Shown piece after piece: positions 8,231 to 17,214 of a stretch of DNA of 64,000 nucleotides. Source of the stretch: Vampirovibrionales bacterium. Its GTDB lineage: Bacteria; Cyanobacteriota; Vampirovibrionia; Vampirovibrionales; Vampirovibrionaceae. The first letter of the stretch is position 1. Every line of letters starts with the position of its first letter. The position numbers were made by a program, and so were the translations under genes. The notes under the pieces were generated by a model. That model saw nothing but the letters and a program-made list of their open reading frames with translations, did no database searches and was not told the origin of the DNA. The DNA lies in the NCBI GenBank assembly GCA_029866025.1, contig JARXAD010000001.1:293873-357872 (forward strand), in the 5' to 3' direction.

Positions 8231-9652
8231 TTATTCTAAAGCAGGTAGTCGCTTTTCGGCTGATTTGTTGTGATGAGTCTTCATAAGAAGACTGTTTGAA
8301 AGTTGTTGTAGCGTGCCGTTAACCCACACGGCTTTGAGGGTGGTCTGTGGGTGAAGCCAGGCTTCAATAGCTTCTTGCGCAGTGGTGCAGGGTACGTCGG
8401 CAGGAACTTCCCACAACACCATGTCGGCTTGATAGCCCTTGGTGAGTTGACCGATGGTATTGCCAATTCCCAATTGTTGGGCACCACCCACTGTAGCCAG
8501 CTGTAGCAACGTCTCTGCAGGCAGTCCGTGATGGGCTTGCAATGCCCTGGCTTCGGTTCGGATGTCCAAACACTGAGAAGGTTCGGGTGAGCTAAGGGGG
8601 CTGTCGGTTCCTATGCTTAATAAGCCAGAACATTTTAGAGCCCTGTTAACCTGTTCGCAAGGGATGGAGTGTTGATGCAGCCATTGGTTGCTTTGTAGGC
8701 AATGGCTTACGCCAACAGGAAAACCCTGCTGCTTCCATTGGGCTAGCAGGGCCCATTCCTCTTCTGATAGAACAGCACCATGGGCCAACACCCACCGTTG
8801 TTGGCTGGGTAATACGCCATGGTGGGTTAAATAGTGTAGCCAGTGAGGAAAGGGTGCTTGAGAGTGATGGGGCTGAGGACCAAAAATTTGCCCACGCATG
8901 GTGGCGTGAAGGGCATCTAAGCCATTGGGTTGTTGGTGGAGCCAAGCCAACTCATCGTTACATTCTCCCACATGGGCATGAATGAGCCATGGTGGAGAAT
9001 CTTCACAGGCTTTAAGTAACGCTAATAATGCTGCCGGCGACACGTTGTAAAACGAATGGGGTGATAATCCTGCTTTGAGTAACGGAAGATTAACGAAAGC
9101 TTGTTGAAATTTTTGAAAAGCCTGGGTAATGGGCTCTGTATCCAAGCTATCCCAGGCTGGATGAAACCACTCCCAGGACACGACACCACGAAGCCCTACC
9201 GTTGATAGAATGGCTGGAGTTTCCAGGCAACGGGTAATGTCGTTTACACAAGTGGTGCCCGAACTCAGGGCTTGGGACCCTCCCGCGGCAATGCGCCGAT
9301 GGAGTTGTTCTGTGGCATTGGGCTGTTGCGATACCTGCTGCACGGTGGCAATGACGGATGAAAGCCAATTTGAAAAAATGCCATTAGGGTCGGGTGGAAT
9401 GGTTCGTGGAAAGGTGAGTTCCAAATGGGTGTGGGTGTTCACCAAACCTGGCGTGAGGATGGTTTTTTTGCCACCGGTGCTTTTTGGAGAGGATCCTGCC
9501 TCTGCCGCAACAATATTCGTAATGGTGCCCGACGTATTCCAACCCACAGTAGTGTTGGCCATAGGTTGGCCCACTACAGGCAACACCCAATCGGCCGAGA
9601 CAGAGGTATCACCCAATGGAAATGGATTCGTGGTAGCGGTAGGACTCCCCAT
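8231..9652 (-). CDS. Amidohydrolase, aminodeoxyfutalosine-deaminase-like
   Basis: Metal-dependent deaminase of the TRZ/ATZ/cytosine-deaminase branch, 473 residues. Metal and active-site motifs are present: PGLVNTHTHLE (HxH), GLSPHSFYNVS, IHAHVGE, LAHGAVLSEEE and GTDSPLSS. The SPH-x-x-Y-x-VS block resembles 6-aminodeoxyfutalosine deaminases, which make dehypoxanthine-futalosine precursors for menaquinone; mqnC lies at the right edge of the window and a UbiA prenyltransferase at 18122, which supports this reading. AAGGGA precedes the ATG. 8-oxoguanine, S-adenosylhomocysteine or other deaminases of the same superfamily remain possible. Confidence 0.75.
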   Translation of the reverse strand: MGSPTATTNPFPLGDTSVSADWVLPVVGQPMANTTVGWNTSGTITNIVAAEAGSSPKSTGGKKTILTPGLVNTHTHLELTFPRTIPPDPNGIFSNWLSSVIATVQQVSQQPNATEQLHRRIAAGGSQALSSGTTCVNDITRCLETPAILSTVGLRGVVSWEWFHPAWDSLDTEPITQAFQKFQQAFVNLPLLKAGLSPHSFYNVSPAALLALLKACEDSPPWLIHAHVGECNDELAWLHQQPNGLDALHATMRGQIFGPQPHHSQAPFPHWLHYLTHHGVLPSQQRWVLAHGAVLSEEEWALLAQWKQQGFPVGVSHCLQSNQWLHQHSIPCEQVNRALKCSGLLSIGTDSPLSSPEPSQCLDIRTEARALQAHHGLPAETLLQLATVGGAQQLGIGNTIGQLTKGYQADMVLWEVPADVPCTTAQEAIEAWLHPQTTLKAVWVNGTLQQLSNSLLMKTHHNKSAEKRLPALE

Positions 9653-9709
9653 TCCCTTATTTTCATCTAAACTGGGGTAATACCCAACTGTTTTTAGAGG
9701 TTTTTATCC

Positions 9710-9898
9710 ATGACAACCACGACCGCATGCCCCCTGTCTAAAAAGTCATCGTGCCCGTTGCGTGCCGCAGGTGCCTTTATGGCCAATGGCGAAAAATGGA
9801 TGATCGTGGTGTTCCCAATCATTACCCTGACGGTGTTTATGGTGGGTTTGGTGTTGGCGTGGTTGATTAACGCCATTATTCTCCCAGCTGTAGGGTAG
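9710..9898 (+). CDS. Small membrane protein
   Basis: A 62-residue ORF with an AGAGG box nine bases before the ATG. The N-terminal half is Thr/Ser/Ala-rich with two Cys (CPLSKKSSCPL). The second half is one hydrophobic helix (WMIVVFPIITLTVFMVGLVLAWLI). Family not recognised. It sits alone between two minus-strand genes, divergent from the amidohydrolase. Confidence 0.5.
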   Translation: MTTTTACPLSKKSSCPLRAAGAFMANGEKWMIVVFPIITLTVFMVGLVLAWLINAIILPAVG

Positions 9899-9957
9899 CC
9901 TCGGCTAATTTTTAGCTCAGCCAAACAAGGATGCGGGCCGTCTGGTAGAGATTAAAT

Positions 9958-9990
9958 TGAAAAAGCCCTTCTTTGGTCGGTTAAGGGTGA
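9958..9990 (-). terminator. Terminator of the prepilin peptidase gene
   Basis: On the minus strand CCCTT and AAGGG pair around the stop codon and are followed by CTTTTTC. It is another hairpin in this window that begins within the last codons of the gene. Confidence 0.55.
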
Positions 9991-11084
9991 GGAAGCAGTG
10001 CAGGGGCAAACAGTATGAGTACCGAGGCAGCAATCAACGCAGGCCCTAAGGGGACGTATACGTACTCTGTTTGCTCGCGCAATTGACGCAAAAATACCAG
10101 CAAACAGGCAATAGAGCCCACCACAGAAAGAAGGGTGAGGGTAAGGACACTAATGCCTAAAGAGGCTTCAATGGCTTGGGCGGCCATGGGCAAGACCGCA
10201 AATACCACGCTGCCAATGGCAGAAAACAAGGCCACCCACTTTTTTTGCAGCAACCAGCGCCACACCAGCCACGGAATAGCAATGGCCGTTTGAATGACAA
10301 AACCTAAGAACAAGGCCACGCCCATGACTTCCCAACCCAAAAAGGCGCCCACGCCCATCATCAGGTGGGTATCGCCGTGGCCAAAACCATCGGTGCCGAG
10401 AAATTTTTGACTAAGCAAAATGGTGCCTTCAAAAAATACCCACGCCAAGGCTATGCCAATGACTGCCGATAGAATGGGGTAGGTAATCACCCAATCACCC
10501 CATGAGGTGGGGATTTGAAACACAGCAGATTGTGCTGTGTGGTAGGCCCAACGGGGCCAGTCGCCATCGCCAAAGTGCAACAAGTTGTACAGCAGGCCGG
10601 CAGGAATTAAGCTGAGGGAATTGACTTCAAATATCAGGCTCTCCTTCCAGTCAGTTAAAAAAATGATAACCAACTGGCTGAGTAAAAACAGAACAAACAA
10701 AGTTTGCCATGTCCACCCGAAGCACCACAGCGTGGCTACAAACAACAGGCCTGTGGCCAGCTCGGTTAGCCATGCATCAATACCAATAGACCCTTTGCAC
10801 TGGCGACATTTTCCCAGTAGCAAGGCGTAGGACACCAAGGGAATGTTGTCGTACAGCGGAATTTTATACTGGCACGCCGGACAATGAGACGGAGGCGCCA
10901 CAATGGACTGGTTGGTTAAAAACCGATGAGCCACCACATTGAGAAAACTGCCAATGCAGGCTCCTAAAAAGCCTATTAAGGCCAAGCTCATCCAATGGTG
11001 GGGGCTGGGAATGCCAAAAAACAGATCGGGGGTCCACGCAAAGTTAACAATGGTAATGGTATGTGGGTCAACGTGGGTTAGCAC
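9981..11084 (-). CDS. Prepilin peptidase (A24 family) with long central insertion
   Basis: Inner-membrane aspartic protease that cleaves and methylates type IV prepilins. The GTG at 11084 has AAGGAG eight bases upstream; the open frame begins 11 codons earlier at a TTG without a site. Order of features: GACIGSFLNVV near the N-terminus, a zinc-ribbon with CPAC near residue 65 and CRQC near 95, the first catalytic Asp in TDWKE near 143, and the second in GHGD near 232. At about 367 residues it is longer than typical PilD (about 290), because of a loop between the two Asp motifs (about residues 150-215) and extra C-terminal helices. It works with the pilus machinery represented by pilT at 48456. 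Confidence 0.9.
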   Translation of the reverse strand: MLTHVDPHTITIVNFAWTPDLFFGIPSPHHWMSLALIGFLGACIGSFLNVVAHRFLTNQSIVAPPSHCPACQYKIPLYDNIPLVSYALLLGKCRQCKGSIGIDAWLTELATGLLFVATLWCFGWTWQTLFVLFLLSQLVIIFLTDWKESLIFEVNSLSLIPAGLLYNLLHFGDGDWPRWAYHTAQSAVFQIPTSWGDWVITYPILSAVIGIALAWVFFEGTILLSQKFLGTDGFGHGDTHLMMGVGAFLGWEVMGVALFLGFVIQTAIAIPWLVWRWLLQKKWVALFSAIGSVVFAVLPMAAQAIEASLGISVLTLTLLSVVGSIACLLVFLRQLREQTEYVYVPLGPALIAASVLILFAPALLPHP

Positions 11085-11226
11085 AGGGAGAACTCCTTGG
11101 CACAATGGCAGGGGCAAGGGTTAGAACAGTCCTTTGCATTGTAAGGGGTGTTCCATGTTTTGGGAGGAAGTGGTTGGCAATCTCCTCTAGCCAAAGTGGC
11201 TATGTTGCTTGAGAGAAAAGGAGTGA

Positions 11227-12570
11227 TTAGGCCGTGAGAGGGGTAAGCGTTGGCCGTCCGAGTAGTTCATCGTCCCGCATTACTACTTGGCCATTCACAA
11301 TGGTCATTACAGGCCAGCCGGTGACGGTCATCCCATCGTAAGGCGTCCAGCCCACTTTGCTGGCAATCCAATCGTTTGTGATTATGTGCTTGGCGTTAAG
11401 ATCCACCAGTGTTAAGTCAGCATCGGCTCCGACGGTAATGCGACCTTTTCCATGCAGTTCAAACAATCGAGCTGGATTAGCACACAACAAATCAACCAAG
11501 CGTTGCAGGCTCAAACGCCCTTGATGAACATGGTTAAGCATTAGCGGCAGCATGGTCTGTACTCCCGTTAACCCTGCTGGACTTTGAGGGTAGGGCAGTG
11601 CCTTTTCCTCTCGTGTGTGGGGGGCATGGTCGGATGCAATCACATCCACCACGCCTGTTTGCACGGCGTGCCACAGGGCATCTTGGTGGTATTGCTCTCG
11701 AATAGGCGGATTCATTTGGGCCAAGGTGCCTAGTCGCTCATAGCATTCTGGAGCGGTTAAAGTCAGGTGCTGGGGCAACACTTCCATGGTGGCCCAGCGT
11801 TTGTGCTGGGCTAAAAAGGCAGCCTCTTGGGCGGTGGTCACGTGTAGCACATGCACGGGGCGATGATATTTTTCTGCCAACGCCACGGCTTGCTGGGTGG
11901 CTAAAAAGCCGGTTTCTTCATCGCGCCATATGGGGTGAGCACGTGGGTGCCCTTCTTCAATGGCCAGTGCTTTACGTTCTTTAAGTCGGGCCTCATCTTC
12001 CGCATGCACGCAAATACGTCGTCGTCCGCTGGCAAACATTTGCTCTAAGGCTTTGGCATCATCCACCAATAAGCTACCGGTACTGCTACCCATAAAAATC
12101 TTCACACCGCTGCACCCAGGAAGTATTTCCAATTCGGCCAGTTGGGTGGCGTTTTCAGGGCAGGCGCCCATAAAAAACTGAATGTTAGTCCACACACGGC
12201 CTTGAGTTAAGGCTAATTTATCTGCCAGCGCTTGGGCGGTGGTTGTAGAGGGGTTGGTATTGGGCATTTCTAACACGGTAGTAATGCCGCCCAGTGCCGC
12301 ACCGCGGGTGCCGCTTTCCAAGTCTTCTTTGTGGGTGAGGCCGGGCTCTCTGAAGTGTACTTGGGCATCAATGCAGCCGGGCAGCACATGCAGGCCTTTA
12401 GCGTCGATGGTTTTTTGCGCGGGCGGTGTATCGGCTCCAATAAATACGATGCTTCCCTGATGAAGGCCGATGTTAACAGCCTCAATACCCCACGGAAGTG
12501 CCACTAAGCCATTGATAATCAGTATATCTACCTGGGGCGGGGTGAGATACGTTTGGACGTGTGATGTCAT
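11227..12570 (-). CDS. pyrC: Dihydroorotase
   Basis: Cyclises carbamoyl aspartate to dihydroorotate in pyrimidine synthesis. The 447-residue class I enzyme shows PGCIDAQVHFREPGLTHKED (residues 64-83), EMPNTNP, GVKIFMGSSTGSL (with the Lys that becomes carbamylated), HAEDE, HVLHVTTAQE and ASDHAPH. In most amidohydrolases the first motif is HxH; here the first ligand position is Gln70 with His72, a variant also known in other bacterial dihydroorotases. GGAGAGG lies ahead of the ATG. It is divergent from the giant gene at 12694 and has no pyrimidine neighbour. Confidence 0.92.
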   Translation of the reverse strand: MTSHVQTYLTPPQVDILIINGLVALPWGIEAVNIGLHQGSIVFIGADTPPAQKTIDAKGLHVLPGCIDAQVHFREPGLTHKEDLESGTRGAALGGITTVLEMPNTNPSTTTAQALADKLALTQGRVWTNIQFFMGACPENATQLAELEILPGCSGVKIFMGSSTGSLLVDDAKALEQMFASGRRRICVHAEDEARLKERKALAIEEGHPRAHPIWRDEETGFLATQQAVALAEKYHRPVHVLHVTTAQEAAFLAQHKRWATMEVLPQHLTLTAPECYERLGTLAQMNPPIREQYHQDALWHAVQTGVVDVIASDHAPHTREEKALPYPQSPAGLTGVQTMLPLMLNHVHQGRLSLQRLVDLLCANPARLFELHGKGRITVGADADLTLVDLNAKHIITNDWIASKVGWTPYDGMTVTGWPVMTIVNGQVVMRDDELLGRPTLTPLTA

Positions 12571-12693
12571 GGTAGAAGCCTCTCCACTAAATAGCCTAAA
12601 TATTGTGGCACAGATGTCGATACCAAAACCAAAGCCATCCTAGGTGCTCGCCATAAGAGTGCTCATCATCAAATTTAGGAGTGAGATTTTACT

Positions 12694-15600
12694 ATGACTG
12701 TTACTACATTTGGTACTTCCAGCCCGAACCCCTTTGTTATTAATACATTTTCGGCCGGATCGGTAGTCCCTAATACGGGGTTGAATACAATCAGTACCAA
12801 CACTACGAATACCAATGGAACGAGTGGCACCCCACAAACAGGTTTGCCTTCAACGGTCTACCCCATTGGTGTTCCCTTGGCCAATGGCATTATTGTGGAG
12901 TACCCCTTTGGAACCCCGGGGAAAGAACTTATTCAGTGCCGTAACGCCGCTGGCGTTTCTTTTACGGTTAATGGTGCCCAGTTTGCGGATACGGCTGCTT
13001 TGGAGTCCATTCCTGCAGGTATTATTTCTCAAATTAAACCCGACACTTTGATTGGTAAGTTCGAATACTCTACCCCGCAACCAGGAGTACCTCTAGGATA
13101 CAACGGTTTTACAGACAAGCTGCCCAGTGGGTTTCCCATTCCACTGGTCAACGGCCAACCCGTTAAGATGGTTTTATTTAACCCCAATGATAGTAAATGG
13201 TTTGGGTATGCGCCCAACAACAGCTTTGTGCCCAATAACTTATGGGATGCTCAATACAATGGCGATACCTATGGCGCTTTAAGTTCTCCGCCTTCGGGGC
13301 TTAACGTGGGTTATATTAACTTTGGCAACATACCGTTTAGCGTGGCGCCTACCAGCTTTAGCCAAATGTTTAGTGATTATATTGCGGCTCAAGCGTTTCA
13401 GGCTGCAAACCCTGGCTCCACCCTTACCGATATTCCTTACACCAAACAGATTACATACCCTGGTGGACCACAGTTTGGTGCTACCTTGCAAAATTTACTT
13501 AATGCGGGTTGGAAAACTACTGGCGATCCCATTGTCAAGACTAGCATTGCTGATCAGCAATTTAATATCCAAGAAGGCAGCACCCAATACAATAATCTAA
13601 TCAATCAAGGATATACGGCTGTTGCTAATGGCAAAAGCATTCAAGTTCAGTTAACACCGCCCATAGCAGGGCAAAGTTTTAACGATCAAACGGATGCTCA
13701 AATTAAAGCGTTGCAAGCACAATACCCTAATTTAATTGTTACCCCCGATGGCTTTTTTACCACCAATACCACCATTCCGGGGGGTGATATTTACAACAAT
13801 GGCACTTCCGTGGCTGTGGGTTCGGCAACCTATAATAATTTGATTGCTCAAGGTTGGACTGCTAAGCCTACCAAGTCCATTTTTACACCCAATCCCGATA
13901 AAATCACTACGCAAACCGGCATTACTAAAGCAGCTTTGGATGCCTTGGATCCCAATGTTTGGAAGGTAATTAAATCCTATCCAGGGTCACCTTACCATAT
14001 GGCAGAAACAGTGACGCTAAACAATGTTTCTCCGGTTGATCTAGAAGCCCTAAAAAAGCAATATCCTGATTTGGAAATTAAAAAAATTAATTATAAAACT
14101 CTCCCAGGTTCGTCCTCCACCAAAGTAGAGAGTGTTGTCAACCAAGACTTTGGTATGTGGATGGAGGCCATGAATAAAGACGATGGTGCTGAAACGTTTT
14201 CAGCATCAGAAGCCACCCAGCTTATGGAAGATGATAAATACCGAACAGCCAGTCCCTTTGGTTTGCCTAATAATGAACTAACCGACTCGGTTAAAGCAGG
14301 TGCTGGTGAAAAAGACTGCGATAAACAAGCCTATTTTGGTGATCCATTTTTTAGTGCCTTTGAAGACGATAAATTTGATGTACCTGTAGATCCCGATGCG
14401 GCGCTTTACAAAGTAGCCGCTGGTGGTAACAACGACTTTAAATACCAATGGGTGAAAGAAATTGCACCCATTAATGATAATGGCAATAAAGCAGCCACCG
14501 GTTATTATTTAACCGCGGCTGTTGATGGTGAAGTTCACAAATTTTCTGTTAAAGACGGTATTATTGAGCACATTAAACCGGATGGCACAAAATCTACCAT
14601 TTCACCGGATGAAACCTTTACGCTTAAAGATAGCGATGGCAGAACTTGGGTAACTATTGATAAAGCCACCGCTGCCAAAGCCGGTGAAAATGGTGTTGAT
14701 GAGATTCGTTCACGCGTAACCCTAAATTCGCCTCCGTCCCAAGGGGTAGTAACGGATCTTTTGGCCAAAGGCATTAGTAAAAATGAGATTTATGATAAGG
14801 CGTCGCGTAAGCAAACCATGTGGTTCGGCACTCGTTTAGCCGGTGGCGACGGTACAGGCGTTTACGGTGATGATGATAGCGACGCCTATGTGGGTGTTAA
14901 TGCAGGGCATCAGGCAACGGCCACAGCGGCCAGTGCAACAGGCGTAAAGTTATATTACGATGCTCAGCTGGACTCTTGTTATGATCCGGGCGTGTTTACT
15001 TGCACCACCCTGGGTGAACCCACTCAAGAAATAGAGTCTTACGATATTTGCTATATCAAGCAAAAAGATTGCAACGATACCCTGTACGATGTACAGAAAA
15101 CGGAAAAAGTACCAGATACAGAAACCAAGCAGGTCACTTTCTGTAAAGACAAAGTGGTTACCACCACTATGCCCAAGTCTGATGCGAAGGTACCCGACGT
15201 ACCAGCAACCTACAAAGAGGTTAAATGTTTTGATTTAACCAAAACAAAAGAAGAAAAAGGCTACAATTTAATTAAAGAGGAAGTATGCCACAACTACCAA
15301 GTCAGTGGTGGTACACCCGGTATTAATGGCAACTGTGTTGTCAATGATTACTGGGCTTCTCCCTTGGCACTGGATTTGGATGGTAATGGCAACGTTGACA
15401 CCAGTGCTACCAATTGGAAGTTTGACCTGGATGGCACCGGTGTAAAAACCTGGAAGGGTTCATTGGATAAAGGCGATGGGTTCCTCGTCTTTGATAAAGA
15501 TGGAGACAATACCCTAGACGATGGTTCCGAGCTGTTTGGTAACATTACCGCTGCTGGCGATGGTGACCATAAAGATGGGCTAGAGGCTTTGCGAGCATAC

Positions 15601-16383
15601 GCAGAGCAATACTTACCGGGCTCTTCAGCAGATGGCTTAAACGAAGCTGAAATTGCGATATTAGAAAATGAACACTATTTTAGGGTTCAAATTACGGATA
15701 GCGATGGGAATCCTCAACTGGTTAAACCGTCGTCGTTGGGCATTACCAAATTCAACTTAAACCCCGATCCCAGTTTGGAGTCCTTTACAGATGACAATGG
15801 TGTCTATCACAACCCTCGTACCTTCTTTACGATGAATGGCGTGGAGAACACAAACTTGGACGATCTGTGGTTCCAGCAAGTGGTAACTGATGACGCTGTG
15901 TCAAATACCACTACCAACACTGCAACGTCTTCCTCGGATGAGTTTGATGAAGACGATGAGGTGGTGTTGGATGATGATATTACGGCAGAAGAAAAGCCGC
16001 CGAGAAGAAAGCCACAACCTTGGGAACGTAACAACTACCAAAACCCGTGGTTGTATAACAACCAATACAACCAAGGCGGCTACAATATGCCTACGCCCGA
16101 CTTTAACCAGAATTTCAATCAAAGTTGGGGGGCGCCTTACGGTGGTGATCCCATGATGCAGATGATGTCTATGATGAGTAGTATGGCTGGTGCAAGCCCT
16201 TACGGGGTTTATCAGCAGCAGCAAATGCAGCAACAAGCACAAGCGCAGCAAATGCAACAAATGATGATGAATTTTTATTTGCAGGCACTCATTGCGTCGT
16301 TAATGCCGCAGCTTAGTGGTCAGCAATATCAATCTCCTGTGCCGCAGCAACAGCAGTACAAGAATCCCTTTAGCTTTTATTAA
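12694..16383 (+). CDS. Giant protein with Ca-loop domain and Gln/Met/Asn-rich tail
   Basis: A 1229-residue product of unknown function. Residues 1-50 are Thr/Asn/Ser-rich with no signal peptide. Residues about 250-400 hold three degenerate repeats of the form GSxxYNNLIxQGW (near 257-275, 295-309, 376-389) and twice a YPDLEIKK-type motif. Around residues 760-885 there is a Cys-containing region (DICYIKQKDCND). Residues about 887-935 form a block of Asp-rich loops (LDLDGNGNVD, FDLDGTG, FDKDGDNTLDDGSELFG), the arrangement found in EF-hand/haemolysin-type calcium modules of secreted proteins. From about 1075 the protein is acidic, and from 1105 Asn/Tyr/Gln/Met-rich, ending NPFSFY. Secretion by a type I-like route is an inference. 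Confidence 0.8.
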   Translation: MTVTTFGTSSPNPFVINTFSAGSVVPNTGLNTISTNTTNTNGTSGTPQTGLPSTVYPIGVPLANGIIVEYPFGTPGKELIQCRNAAGVSFTVNGAQFADTAALESIPAGIISQIKPDTLIGKFEYSTPQPGVPLGYNGFTDKLPSGFPIPLVNGQPVKMVLFNPNDSKWFGYAPNNSFVPNNLWDAQYNGDTYGALSSPPSGLNVGYINFGNIPFSVAPTSFSQMFSDYIAAQAFQAANPGSTLTDIPYTKQITYPGGPQFGATLQNLLNAGWKTTGDPIVKTSIADQQFNIQEGSTQYNNLINQGYTAVANGKSIQVQLTPPIAGQSFNDQTDAQIKALQAQYPNLIVTPDGFFTTNTTIPGGDIYNNGTSVAVGSATYNNLIAQGWTAKPTKSIFTPNPDKITTQTGITKAALDALDPNVWKVIKSYPGSPYHMAETVTLNNVSPVDLEALKKQYPDLEIKKINYKTLPGSSSTKVESVVNQDFGMWMEAMNKDDGAETFSASEATQLMEDDKYRTASPFGLPNNELTDSVKAGAGEKDCDKQAYFGDPFFSAFEDDKFDVPVDPDAALYKVAAGGNNDFKYQWVKEIAPINDNGNKAATGYYLTAAVDGEVHKFSVKDGIIEHIKPDGTKSTISPDETFTLKDSDGRTWVTIDKATAAKAGENGVDEIRSRVTLNSPPSQGVVTDLLAKGISKNEIYDKASRKQTMWFGTRLAGGDGTGVYGDDDSDAYVGVNAGHQATATAASATGVKLYYDAQLDSCYDPGVFTCTTLGEPTQEIESYDICYIKQKDCNDTLYDVQKTEKVPDTETKQVTFCKDKVVTTTMPKSDAKVPDVPATYKEVKCFDLTKTKEEKGYNLIKEEVCHNYQVSGGTPGINGNCVVNDYWASPLALDLDGNGNVDTSATNWKFDLDGTGVKTWKGSLDKGDGFLVFDKDGDNTLDDGSELFGNITAAGDGDHKDGLEALRAYAEQYLPGSSADGLNEAEIAILENEHYFRVQITDSDGNPQLVKPSSLGITKFNLNPDPSLESFTDDNGVYHNPRTFFTMNGVENTNLDDLWFQQVVTDDAVSNTTTNTATSSSDEFDEDDEVVLDDDITAEEKPPRRKPQPWERNNYQNPWLYNNQYNQGGYNMPTPDFNQNFNQSWGAPYGGDPMMQMMSMMSSMAGASPYGVYQQQQMQQQAQAQQMQQMMMNFYLQALIASLMPQLSGQQYQSPVPQQQQYKNPFSFY

Positions 16384-16422
16384 CAAGCCCACTCCCATTT
16401 TGTTTGGCCTACTAAGTCTGTT

Positions 16423-17214
16423 TTACACGCTTAGTGGGCCTTCCAATGCGGCATGAGAAAATTGCACGGCATACGGGTCGTTGTCGGTTAATAGTTGGGC
16501 CGGGGTGCCTTCCCATTGTATTTTACCCGCGTGTAACAGGCTTACTCTGTCTGCCGTCCGGTGAATAGTAGAATTTTGGTGGGTAACCACAATACTGGCG
16601 GCTCCCAAAGTATCTCGCAGGGTTAGCATACAGTTTTCTACCTGGGTAGAGGCTACTGGATCCAGCCCAGCGGTGGGTTCATCATAAAAAATAATTTTGG
16701 GGTTGCCCATAATCGCCCGGGCAAAACTGACCCTCTTTTTCATGCCGCCAGAGAGTTGGCTCGGGTATTTGTCTTCGGTGCCTTCAAGGCCTACCAGTTT
16801 TAGTTTGTCGGCTACCAATGCGTGTAGCTCTGGCTTGGAAAGGACTTCGGGAAGGGTGCCTGAATCGGTGGGTTCTAGCAACGAAAAGGCAACGTTTTCA
16901 AACACGGTTAGAGAATCAAAGAGTGCGGAATACTGAAACACAAAACTCACATTGGGATCGCCCAACATAATCTCGCCGCTGTCGGCTGTTTCTAGCCCGC
17001 TTATGACCCGTAACAAGGTACTTTTGCCGCAGCCGCTCACGCCAATAATGGCCATAATTTCCCCTTCGGCCACCGTTAGGCTCACGTCGTCCAATATGGT
17101 TTTGTTGCCAAAGGCTTTTACCAAATGATTGGCCTGAATGAGGGGCCCCACGCCAGTAGCGTCGGAGGCCCATGGCTGCTGTTGGGTGTCGGTTGTCATA
17201 GGTTTAACCCCCAT
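16423..17214 (-). CDS. mlaF: MlaF-like ABC transporter ATPase
   Basis: ATPase subunit of an MCE-type lipid transporter between inner and outer membranes. Walker A GVSGCGKST (residues 58-66), Q-loop FVFQYSALFDSLTVFENV (characteristic of MlaF), signature LSGGMKKRV, Walker B IIFYDEPTAGLDP and switch His in VVTHQ. The ATG at 17214 overlaps the end of mlaE; an internal ATG at 17199 with GGGGG nine bases upstream is an equally good start. Translationally coupled to mlaE. No MCE/MlaD substrate-binding gene lies beside it, so the partner must be elsewhere. Confidence 0.92.
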   Translation of the reverse strand: MGVKPMTTDTQQQPWASDATGVGPLIQANHLVKAFGNKTILDDVSLTVAEGEIMAIIGVSGCGKSTLLRVISGLETADSGEIMLGDPNVSFVFQYSALFDSLTVFENVAFSLLEPTDSGTLPEVLSKPELHALVADKLKLVGLEGTEDKYPSQLSGGMKKRVSFARAIMGNPKIIFYDEPTAGLDPVASTQVENCMLTLRDTLGAASIVVTHQNSTIHRTADRVSLLHAGKIQWEGTPAQLLTDNDPYAVQFSHAALEGPLSV

